Source: Blasia pusilla
Taxonomy: Eukaryota; Marchantiophyta; Marchantiopsida; Blasiales
DNA: 64,000 nucleotides
Assembly: GCA_050084515.1 (NCBI GenBank)
Contig: CM114272.1
Coordinates: forward strand, 32,240,001 to 32,304,000
Direction of reading: 5' to 3'
Position numbers and translations under genes: made by a program. Below the pieces are notes generated by a model that searched no databases, was not told the origin of the DNA, and saw nothing but the letters and a program-made list of their open reading frames with translations. Below are positions 9,810 through 20,256 of the stretch, one piece after another (positions within the stretch are counted from its first letter, which is position 1; each line of letters starts with the position of its first letter).

Positions 9810-12632
9810 ATGGACAATTATGTGAAGCTCACTTGTGGTAATCATCTAGCGGCCCTTCCTCAATCAGAAATCATTCGACCGTAAGCTCGTGAGTCTTTCA
9901 TAGCAGTGGATGAAAATTTTCTCTCAGTTCGATTTCTTCTCCAAATTGGAACCATCTTTGTATCCAAGGATGTTAGGGTGAACGGTACGGAGGACATTAT
10001 AGGTGAGACAGTCCAGCTAGTGATTGCAGACCGTAAAGTATGGAATCTCCTACCTCTAGCAAATGGTCAATACAGAGTTTACCGCTTGCCCCTAAATTCC
10101 TCTGTTTCCCAAGTAGACGGTCGAGAATTTCCTAGTGCACCGAGCTCTACGTTTGCAACTCCTAGCTCATTAGATCTGGCTTCAACTCCAACTTCACACG
10201 CTCGTAACAATGTTGTACTTCTTGAAGATATTCCGGATGTTGTCAACCTCAGTGGATCTGTCGGACACCAACCGGGCCCTCTGTCCGCCTACTCGTTCCT
10301 CTTGCGAGTATCAGGCAATAGTTTGCTATCGTCTGTGGCCTTGAAAATGTTCAAGCACATTCTTGTCGACGAGCGGCTGCCCACGCACAATGGTAATTGC
10401 ATTTTTGAGTTGCCTCCACTTGCCGCACAATGGTAATTGCATTTTTGAGTTGCCTCCACTTGCTTCTTCTAGATGGTCCTGGATTGTCTCCGGCAAAAAG
10501 TCAATGCGTATCGCAATTCCCCCCAAGAATGCAGAAACTCCATATGAGGTCGGTGCCACCATACCGCCGGGAGGCCATCGATGTCCTCATTGTCAGGCAT
10601 CCCCCTTCTGCGTTGGAGCGTGTCCTGCATACATATTTTTCATTGTCCATGACTTGGGCTCCACGTCAGAGTACAAAAGGTTGGCAGTTCATGTTGGCTC
10701 CCACACTCATCTTGTGACCGATGCAATTGAGAGACACATCAAGGAGGATGTGACGAAGAAAGTGGCCGAGGTCTACAGAAACTCTCCGGGTTCAAAGCCC
10801 GGAGTGATCAAGCTCCCAACAACATCACAAATTTGTGAACAATTTCTTGGAATCCCTGGACAGGGCGAGATCATGGCTGCTGAGGAGAAACAATTATGGG
10901 AAAATCTTGCATTTCTCGCTGATCCTGAATGCTTCCAGAATTTGCTGCGTCAAATACGGGTACTGGTTGGAAAGACGGCCGAAATGGATGCCATTGCCAG
11001 AATCAAGGCCAACTCCAGATTTCCATTCATTCAAAGATGGCAGTTCATGGGCGAGGGAGGCGAGGGATCCAGGGCCTATGTCTTCAAAATACCAACCACA
11101 GATCCGTCGAGTGGCCTCGATCTTATAGATCGAATGAGGGAAGGGGAAGATCTTTACGGGAGCTGGGTAAGCTTTGATATTTGCTACAGAGTGCTAAACG
11201 GATGGTTGACGATGGGTGCTCACGTTTATGACCATGTGGAGAAGGGACTCAAAACTATATTTGTCTGTGAAGTAAAGGCAGAAGACGTTGGCAGTTTGAA
11301 GATGTGGTGGTTACTCTTATTGGAGGTGGTGAAGGAAAACAAAAGGCCACCTCTGGAAATTTATGGGTTCATGGCGGACAATGCACAACCTGGGTGGATT
11401 GCTATCAGGGAAGTGTTTTGGGTTGGAGAGGTTCAACCGGAGAGGGAAAGGTCGGATACTTTCCATTGGCAACAGTCTATGACCCGGTACACCAAATCTT
11501 GCATCAAGGAGAATAAGAGGACAGAGCATGTCACTCTACTCCAACGCTGCAAGGACAGCAAAACCTTGAAACAGGCCATGGAATGCCAAGAAGAACTTTA
11601 TGGGTATGGAGGAAGCATGCGATTGAGGGGAAGTACAAAGAGTTGTGCTCTTGGTTGAGTTGGTGGACTCTACGTATGAGACAATGGGGAAACTTCATGC
11701 GGCAGTTGAGTTCACTATTTTTTCTTGTCAAGCTCACGCTGAGAATTGTTTGAAAAGTTGCAGCTCAAGTTGAGAAGCGTGGGAACTATAGGGATTTCAA
11801 ACCGAAGAAACCAAGCAATTTGTCGAATGCGACGGGTTGCCTGAGTGTGCAACCCGTCCGAAACGGACGGGTTGCATCCAGAATTTTGGTGCAACCCGTA
11901 TACAAGTATGCAAGTCGCATGCATACAAGGTCTGCAAATAGTTCGACCCGGATGGGTTTCGGATGACTTGCACTTGGATCTTCCAGCCCGGAGTGGCCAA
12001 AGGTTCTTGCAACCCGTCGGAATCGGACGGGTTGCAGTAGGTGTTTCCTGGGTGTTGCAACACGTCGGGATCCGACGGGTCACAGAGTTTGACTTCTGAG
12101 CTATTTTCGATCCCTTCTAACATTTCCGTCGTTGCAGGGATTGAACATTCATGAAAATGCCCTCTGCCCCAACACAAGTGGAGCAGAAAGTGTTGATTCC
12201 TCCTGGAGGTCGTCACAAGCATGCCAACGAATTTCACTTGTGAAGGCATGCCAACAAGACCAGGCAAGAGCAATGCTACAATCTGCAGCATCCCATGTCT
12301 TCCTCACAAAAGGCATAACAAAAGGAAGGGGGCCTTCGATCTACGAGCTCTATGTCAGGGCGGCTGTGAGATCTGGTGATGAAAAACTATATGTGGAAGC
12401 CTTCAACCGGTGCGTAGCTGGAACTCCCCTCGAGCAAGACGTACACATTAGTGGGGATATTCGTGCGCGCGTTTCAAGACGTTCCATACAGATGGTGGTA
12501 GAGCAGTCCGAGCGAGACTCGTGGAGACCAGATAAGTATCTTGACTTCAGGCAGGTGAAGAGGCAGCATCAAGGAATAAATCCGATGATTGATTTGGATG
12601 AGGAAATTATGCCACCCAGGTATTCGGGGACC
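9810..12632 (+). pseudogene. MULE-like DDE transposase gene, copy E (3' truncated)
   Basis: The start MDNYVKLTCG at 9810 lies 70 bp after a TATA box. The coding parts, interrupted by frameshifts, include a Cys-rich segment with CPHC and CPAYIFFIVHD (about 10,575-10,650) and HVGSHTH (about 10,690). A DDE-like core follows, with SFDICYRVLNGW (about 11,170), MGAHVYDHVEKG, FVCEVKAEDVG, FMADNAQ (about 11,368) and a FHWQQSMTRYTK segment. This matches the layout of MULE-type transposases, with first D in FDICYR and second D in MADNAQ. A palindrome-bearing intron ends at the acceptor gttgcag (12,137). A last exon encodes IYELYVRAAVRSGDEKLYVE and ends abruptly at 12,632, where the terminus of copy B begins. 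A 40-bp tandem duplication (10,384-10,423 and 10,424-10,463) replaces a zinc-finger segment found in copy F. Confidence 0.6.
11820..12085. repeat. Palindromes in the transposase intron, copy E
   Basis: About five palindromes lie between the end of the DDE-bearing exon and the acceptor at 12,137, for example 12,010-12,034, whose centre is GAATCGG. The equivalent intron in copy F has about three. Confidence 0.75.
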
Positions 12633-14397
12633 GGGGGCTGGTATTCTGGCAGGAGAGAGTAAGAGAGGAGAGGAAGAGAGGAAGAGAGGAGAGTCTCTCT
12701 TCAAAAAAAAGGGCCAAATCCGCCTCCTCTCTTCAAAACTTTTTGACATATTTGAAATTTTTGTTTGCTTTCAAATTCATGAAATCTTTAGAAGAGAGTA
12801 TTTAGTGGTCCACATTTGGCCCTAAAAAAACCTCCTCTTTCCTAGGGGCGAGAAAAAAGGAGACATCATAAGACCACCCTAAACATTTTTCCATCACTCT
12901 CCATGTGAGCCTAAGTTTCTTAACATTCCCTATCTCGATCAACAAAAATCAGTGCCCTTGGTATTTTTGTTGGAGGACCACCCGGATGCCAACCTCTCTT
13001 TTTGCAGGGATTGTTGCCTGCATCATGGCCTCCCCTAAATTGCCCCAGAACCAACTTTCTGTTGGTTATGAATGGTGTCTGCTCAAGACCAACTTTGTGA
13101 AATGTGAACACATCAGATCCTCAGGTTGAGAAACCGAGAAGCTGCACCCCTCCCAACCCGTAAGAAAGCTCACCATAAGAAAGGAAAGATTTTTAGAGGT
13201 GATTTTCTTCCACCCTGCACCCATGACCATCTAACAGGTTGGGAATCCGAAATGGCAATCCGGCGGTAGTAGGAATCTGCACATCTTAGACAAGAAAAAA
13301 AGCCTACAACAACTGGTTTGACTAATGAACGGAACAGGCCAAAGTCAAGAAGCCCGCCACAATGCGTCGGTTGGTCTCACCGGGATAGAGTCCGATCACT
13401 CAAGCGATCAACTGTCGAATCCGACAGGTGCCTGAAATGGAAAAAAAAAAGTTGCGATGGGCAAAAGCAAAAAGTTGCAACCTGTCGGAATCATACGGGT
13501 TGCAGAATTGTAATTCTGAGTAGCTAAAAGAACACAATCCACAAGTCCAAAAAAATATTCCAGCAAACTTTTACAAATACCATTATGGGTTGAAAAAATC
13601 TCGTCCTTTATTACCTTCGAAGGAACCTCAGAAATGTACATTTCACCTAGTCTATGATTTCTTCAGCCTCGTCATCTACAAATTTACTCCTAACTCTCCT
13701 CGGTGACAGTACCAAAGGAATGTCCTAGGATACAAGTGGCTCCTCTGGCCGATTGTAGACGGGGATAAAAAATGTTGGCGAATTCGAGAGCCTAGGCCCC
13801 CCCCTAGGTACACCATAACGGTCCCATGTAACCTGTTTCGAGTCCCACCGCCTTCCTCGGCAGTATACCTTGTACGCTTTGCAATATGACACCCATCCAG
13901 TATCAATATCTGCTCCGTCCCCGGTAATACCATTATGGCAATCGCACAGGTAGTAGGAATCCAACACGTCTGAGAGAAGAAAAGAAGCCTACGGCGAGGG
14001 GAAGGTGCCAAGGGAAGAAGCCCGCCAGACTGCCTCTTAAGTTGGACCAACAGGGAAAGAGTCGGATCAGGCAACCTGTCGGAATCAGACAGGTTGCCTG
14101 GAAGTGGTAAAAAGGGTGCAGTGGTCAAAAAGTGAAAAGTTGCAAGCAGGAGAAATCCGACGGGTTGCAAAATAGAAGTTCGCGGAGTACATAGACGATC
14201 ACATTCGAAAAGAAAAAAAAATGATCAGCAAACTTTTACAAGCACCACCATCGTTCGAAAAAATCTTCTGCTTTATATCATCCGAAAAAAGCTCGGAACT
14301 GTACATTTGATCTATTCTATGAAATCTTTTGCCTCATTATCAAAAAACTCCCTACTCCAAACGCTGCAGTCAAGCTGGGTCGTTGAGTTCTTTGAAC
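12633..14397 (-). mobile_element. 3' tail and terminus of element copy B
   Basis: Read on the minus strand, this repeats the tail of copy A: the acidic DDEA peptide, the DSYYLCDCHNGI segment (about 13,965), the AT-hook-like GVPRGGPRLSNSP (mutated RGRP), the KVGLEQTPFITNRK segment (about 13,110-12,930) and the pyrimidine-rich end. On the plus strand the terminus reads GGGGGCTGGTATTCTGGC at 12,633. It abuts the transposase of copy E at tattcggggacc. Copy F continues past this point with ccggacccg, so copy E was interrupted here by insertion. Confidence 0.65.
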
Positions 14398-14969
14398 TCA
14401 CTCGTCATCGTCCGAGAGCTCTTGCAAAATTACTTTCGGCCTTGCCCTCCCGATTTTTGGAATCGTTGGAAGTGACGATGGAGTCACTACCAAGGGTGGC
14501 TCTGGAACCGGAGCTCTCGGCTTCGGTGTAGAGTTGTACGCCCCAACGAGCCTTTCGTATTCTGCCTTTGCCTCCTTGCAAAGGTCAAAGAGTTCTGCCT
14601 TCCCTCGAGGCGAGAATGTTCTGCCACTCTGCCAGCGCCTTTGATACTTGCCCTAAAAGTCCCACTAAGTCGAACACCAAGTCACCCGGCCTTGAGCGAG
14701 CTCGATGAGCGTTGCATCGGGGAGACTTTTCCTTCCTCCCGTGTGGGGTACTGTCTTGCATGTAAATTCCCGGGGGGGAATTGTACAAACTATCTAAGCT
14801 GTACCCATCTGAGCATGGATCCACAGGATCCTGGATCTTGAACACCTGGAAATTGTGCTCGAGCCGAACGAAGGAGTACACGTAGGAGTGGTCCATCTGT
14901 AAATCAACACGTTGGAAACAATGTCAGAAACTAAAGAAGTCGGCTTGAGAACATTTTCAATAACTGACT

Positions 14970-15330
14970 TTGGATCAACTTGTCGCCTTCCGACGGGTTG
15001 GTCAGGGACTAAAACAACCCGTCGTTATTTCTGTCCGTGAGCAACCCGTCGGAAGGCGATGGGTTGCTGGCCTAGAGGAGCCCATGCTCGCTTGAGAGCA
15101 ACCCGTCGCTATCAGACGGGTTGCATCCAAAAACCAAAAGAAACTGGGAAAAACCAAAATCAACTGCAACCCGTCGGGTTCCGACGGGTTGCAGGTACAC
15201 CGCGGTTTTCCCTGTGTATGTGGGAAAGATGCAACCCGTCGGAAACCGACGGGTTGCTCTCAGCCGAGCATGGGCTGCTCTAAGCCAGCAACCCGTCGCC
15301 TTCCGACGGGTTGCTCACGGACAAAAAAAA
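14970..15330. repeat. Palindromes in intron 3 of copy B
   Basis: About seven palindromes, among them 15,289-15,313 with centre CCTTC, lie between exon 4 and exon 3. Loop types match those in the same intron of copies A and D (GGAAGG/CCTTCC and GATAGC/GCTATC centres) rather than those of intron 2. Confidence 0.8.
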
Positions 15331-16959
15331 AACCCAGATTGACACTCATTATACTCATTATAGTACAGGAATTGAGCCTTACCCGAATCTGACTCGTCGC
15401 GGATCGGAGTGGGTACTCGTTTTTGATGATCCACAATTGCGCCGTCCTCCACTTTAGCGACCTTTTGACGCACTGGAGGTTGAAGAGCTCATCCTCGCTC
15501 CCTCCAGTCAACACCAAGAAGCAGCTCCTATCACTCAGATAGGCGTCTGCAAAGGAGAACAAAAGCACAATCTGGTCATAAGAATGCGGCACATTCCACT
15601 CAGGTACCTCGTCCGACGGATTCTCGCCCCAAAGTCGCAACCCCGAGGCCAGATCGGCGATCAAGAGATCCAACGCAACCTCTTCGACCACTCCATTCAC
15701 CGTCCAGGCAACGTGCCCGTTTCGTTGGAGCTTCCGTCCGAGCGTTGTCAATTTTTTGATGGCTGGTGTCGACGCTTGAGAACTGAAGCTCTTCTGCTCA
15801 TCTAGTAAAGGAGTGAACTGAAGGAGGACGCTTTTCCGGGTCGTTGTTTGTCTGTGTCTTCCCAATGATGATGGACTGTATTCTCCTTGGGACAACCCGG
15901 GCACCTCTCGCTTCGCTTCTCCTAGTCTGCGGGACGGCTTGTCGGGTCTCTATGACCTCGAGACCTCTGGTGGGTTTTTTCGCCGAGGACCTGGTCCGAC
16001 CCTCTCTCCCGCCGCCCGAGGCGATTCCGCCTCGGCCTTGAATCTTGACCTCTCTTTGGGAAGACTCGGCCTCTGAATTTTCCCTCCCCTCGCCTTGCCT
16101 TTGAGACCCATTTGTGGATTTGTCTTTGGTCATGGCGGACCTTGGAAGCCAACTTAGCTGTCTCGTGGGCTGCTCTTCTGCATCTCCTCCGAAGAAGTCT
16201 TTAGGCTGGACGAAATTGGGGATGTCGTCTTGTCCTGAGGCCACTGCATCATGAAGCACTCGTAAATCCTTATCGGTGATGTCTTCAGGATTGTTGAAGT
16301 CGAGCCAAATGGGGCAATTCTCCACCTCCCAATCAGACATGTGCTACCCCATCTCCATGTCGTACATGGAGAATGTCTCTGCATCCGGCGGTGAAGCCCA
16401 CAATTTCAAGGCTGCCGGTAATTTTCCCCACATACATGCATTCTTACACTGGACGAGGTACCTGAAGACCATCCTCTGGGCAGCTTTCAGTCGAACAGAA
16501 TCGGCCGCCTGCTCCTATACATCTCGCTTCTTCTTCGCTTGATCCCGTTTGTTCCCCTCTACTTCTTCGTCAAGCTCTACCTGAGGGAGGACGCAAACCT
16601 TGAACATTTTCTTGAATCATGGGTTTTTGGTTGGCTTGTCCCGGATGTCGTCGAGCCAAACCTCGAAATCTCCAGAACTTTCAAGGTTTGCTTCATCCGG
16701 GATGGGCTCTAATCTTCTTCGCGGCCTGTATCTTTGACCAGCAAAGGATGGTTACGGCTGCATCTTGGGAAATAAACTTATTTGCCCAGGTTTTCTTTTT
16801 AATCTGAGCACCCTTTGCAAGCATCTGATTGACAAGGGCATCGCCCAAAAACCCCATGTACTCTCCCGGGTGCGTCGTAAGTACCTTCCTCACCCGATCG
16901 CAGTCCTGGATCCAGTGGTGGGTGACATTCCCCTCCGATACAATCTTGCACATCCAAAC

Positions 16960-17730
16960 TCAACCCGTCAAGAAATTACATGGGTTCCTGCAACCCGTCG
17001 GACTCCGACGGGTCGTCACAGCTCAAGGTCGGATTCTAGCAACGAGTTAAATGATGCAACCCGTCGGAGTCCGACGGATTGCATTCAGATTTGCTAATGC
17101 CTCGTTTCAACCCGTCGGACTCCGACGGGTTGTGCAACTGAACATACTAACGTGAACATAGCAACCCGTCGGAGTCCGACAGGTTGCGTAATTGAATGTA
17201 AACTTGCAATTTGACGCGAAATTTGGGGAACCAACTTCCGAATGCAACCCGTCGGACTCCGACGGGTTGCTTTGGGGAAAAAACATTCTAAACCTGCAGT
17301 CAGTCGAACAACTCGTCGGAGTTCGACGAGTTGCATTCTTCAAAAAACATCCTGACAAGGCGGCGAGTCGAGCAACCCGTCGGACTCCGACGGTTTGCTT
17401 TGGGCCAAAAAATAATTAAATCTTTGGTCAATCAAACAACTCGTCGGAGTCCGACGAGTTGCATTCTTAAAAAAACATCCGAAATAGCATGCAGTCGAGC
17501 AACCCCTCGAAGTCCGACGAGTTGCTTTCGGCAAAAACAAACCTAACCCATTCATCAATCGAGCAACTTGTCGGAGTCCGACGAGTTGCATTCTTAAAAA
17601 AACATCCAAAATAGCGTGCAGTCGAGCAACCCGTCGGAGTCCGACGAGTTGCTTTCGGCAAAAACAAACCTAACCCATTCATCAATCCAGCAACTCGTCG
17701 GAGTCCGACAGGTTGCGTAAGTGTTAAAGA
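16960..17730. repeat. Palindrome array in intron 2 of copy B
   Basis: About 13 palindromes sit between exon 3 and exon 2. Fully matched forms at 17,108-17,132 and 17,245-17,269 have GGACTCC centres. Others have arms CAACTCG/CGAGTTG. A unit near 17,628 has one CCCG arm and one CGAG arm, an intermediate between the two matched states. Confidence 0.85.
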
Positions 17731-18933
17731 TACTCACGTGCTCATGGCATGCATTGCCATCTCCACCGTCGCCATGTGATGAGGGAATGGGTGAAGGACC
17801 ACTGCCTTCACGCAAAAATGTGCCTCCAATGAGTTGGGCCGCTCCTCCGCAAACTTGGTCCATCCAACTTGGAACCTGTGATTTCCATCCCAGATGAAGA
17901 AATGCAGATTCCTCATCCAACTGAATTCCGTGCCCTCAACTTGCCTTCTGAAATCCTGGTCTCGCATCCTCCAGAATGTGTCGAGCTTTTCCAAGTCCTC
18001 CTCCGTAACCAGAGCTTGGGTTCCATGCTCGTCGTAAGGCTGAACATAGAAGGGAGGAAAGCTGTCGACGTAGGATGCTGTCGCCGCCGATTGTTTAAGC
18101 TTCGCGATGTCCTCGTCGGACTGAATTTCGCGGACGTAATCCATTGTCCGCAATCGGCAGAGTGGAATCCTCGGGACGTTGTGGCCCTCCATGAGTGCCA
18201 TCTGCTTTACCACCTGTCAGAACCGGGACAAGATCAATAAGCTACATTGAATTCCCAATGAATTGCAATTCACATAATTCAAAAAACCCAGATCCTCTCT
18301 TACCCGCTCGAAAATGGGGTCGGTTTCTTGACCAGCTAACTTATCTGAGACAGAAGCTGGCAAATCGACTGGGAACTCGTCGATCCGAAAGAGGTCGATG
18401 TCCTTCGCCGGGCTTGGAGTCGAGATTGACCGCTCTCCGGCTTCTTCGGCCATGTCCACCATCTCCACGCTGGCGGTCCTCATGACCTCGTCGTCATCGA
18501 TTTCAACTTCTGGCGTTTCCACTATGTTGATTGTGTCCCCGGACTTCGTGGGGGACATTTCCCGCATCTCAACACTTGTGGTTGGACGGGCAGGGCTATC
18601 GTCAATGGCTATTTCTTTTTCCCTCCTCGCTTTAGCCAAATTTTCCCTCCTCACCGACGCGTCCAGACGCTTCTTTTCTCTCTTTTCGTCGGCGATCCTT
18701 TTCTTCAAGGCCTGCGACGTCTCAGCCTCTGCGTTCTGTTTATCTAGCACCTCTTGAACACGTCTTGCAAGAAGCACTTGGTTGTGCATCTCCGCTTCCC
18801 TTTCCCGCTCCTTGATTTCCTGCTGCCTAATTTCATTTGCCGAACGAGGCCCAGGAGAAGCTGACGCAGGAGTCCTAATGGACTTCGGAGTGAAGCTCCC
18901 AGACTTGTTGGCTTGTGTTTTTTTCCTCGTCAT

Positions 18934-20256
18934 TTTTTCCGGAAATGCCTCCACCTATGTCCATGACGAATCCCTTGATCAGTCGCCTTGCTGATGTCGA
19001 GATGGGGAGCTCAAATCGCCTTGATGGGTAGCTCGAATCGTCTCGCGATCGCTCACTCGAACCGTCTCACTGTCGTTTGGTCGAACCGTCTCGCTCTCGT
19101 TCCCTCCTATCGACTTGCGATGTGTCGCCGTGTGAAATGCCCCTTCGTATCTGATCAGCTGCTGCGCGGGAGAGTGAGGAATGAAGATAGCGAAATGAGA
19201 AACCGGAAATGAGCGATTTCTGCCCTATTTATACTTTTCTAGCCGTTGGGCTGACCGTTGGGTCCCGTCGTCCTTTCGACGGCGACGTGCCGGATGTTAC
19301 GGAAGTCCGGACGTGAAAAATGGCAACCCGTCGGAGTCCGACAGGTTGCACGGCTCCACCATTCTGGGTACGTCGCCACGTGCGCGAGCAACCCGTCGGA
19401 GACCGACGGGTTGAGCGCCTCCGTCATCTTCGGAAAAGAACGCGAGGTACCCTCTCAACCCGTCGGAGACCGACATGTTGCGCGCCTCCGCCATCTTGGG
19501 TAGGTCGCCACGTGCGCGAGCAACCTGTCGGAGACCGATGGGTTGAGCGCCTCCGTTGTCTTCAGAAAAGAACGCGAGGTACCCGCGCAACCCGTCGGAG
19601 ACCGACATGTTGCGCGCCTCCGCCGTGTTTGGGACGGGAACGGGACGTATCTTGGGCAATCCGTCGGAGACCGTTGGGTTGCACGCTTCCCTCATCAAGG
19701 GTTAAGAACGAGGGCTTCCTGTGCAAGTCGTCGGAGTCCGGCTGGCTGCACCACAAGGCGAGGACCTTGCGCAACCCGTTGGAGGGCGACGGGTTGCACG
19801 CCTCGCCGTCTTTGGGCAAAAAGGTGAGGCACCCGCGTTATTCGTCGGGAACAGACGGTTTGCACGCCTCCGGCATCTTCAGGCAAGAAGGAGCGGTATC
19901 CGAGCAACTCGTCGGAGAGCAACGGGTTGCTCGCTTCGACAATGTTTAGCAGAAGCGTGCAACTCGTCCGATGCCGACGGGTTGCAGGCTTCGGTTAGCT
20001 TTGGGTAATTTTTGAGTTATTAGAACTCCGACGGGTTCCAAGTGTGATGCGCAACCCTCTACTTCCCAAATCCGGTAACATATTGCAACAGAATTGAATG
20101 TGTTACAAAATAAGATCCATTGTGTCAGACAATGTCACCCACCGAATTCATCTTGTCAGTAAAAATCTGTCAGGAGTATCTGTTTCCTATTCACTATAAA
20201 TTAAAAATTCTCATTCTCATTCTCATTCTCAGTCTCCTCCTGTTGGAATCTTCTTG
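18934..20256. promoter_or_regulatory. Divergent intergenic region of copies B and F
   Basis: The layout matches 8,007-9,809. The minus-strand TATA box (TATAAATA, 19,233-19,226) lies 293 bp before the ATG at 18,933, and the plus-strand TATAAA (20,195-20,200) lies 57 bp before the ATG at 20,257. About twelve palindromes (19,320-20,040) lie between, mostly with GGAGACC or GGAGTCC centres and spacers such as gcgcctccgtcatcttcgga. Sequence around both TATA boxes is conserved between the two copies, which supports their being real promoters. Confidence 0.6.

Larger units (their letters stand above)
14398..18933 (-). pseudogene. ParB/beta-methyltransferase-like element gene, copy B (most complete)
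   Basis: This is the only copy with all four exons: exon 1 18,933-18,304 (donor gtaaga), exon 2 18,213-17,738 (acceptor gacag, donor gtgagt), exon 3 about 16,946-15,383, exon 4 14,896-14,398. Exon 1 starts MTRKKTQANKSGSF and encodes a charged, probably coiled-coil region (REREAEMHNQVLLARR), then acidic Ser/Pro stretches. Exon 2 is ParB-like: IPLCRLRTMDYVREIQ, FPPFYVQPYDEHG, then IWDGNHRF. Exon 3 has LLIADLASG in the DPPY position; exon 4 has PGDLVFDLVGL. An intact version would be about 1,200 residues. Damage includes a changed acceptor before exon 3 (caag instead of cagg), frameshifts near 16,170 and 15,900, and one in exon 4 after DLVGL. The family role (DNA binding plus SAM-dependent methylation) is inference from motifs. 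Confidence 0.62.
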
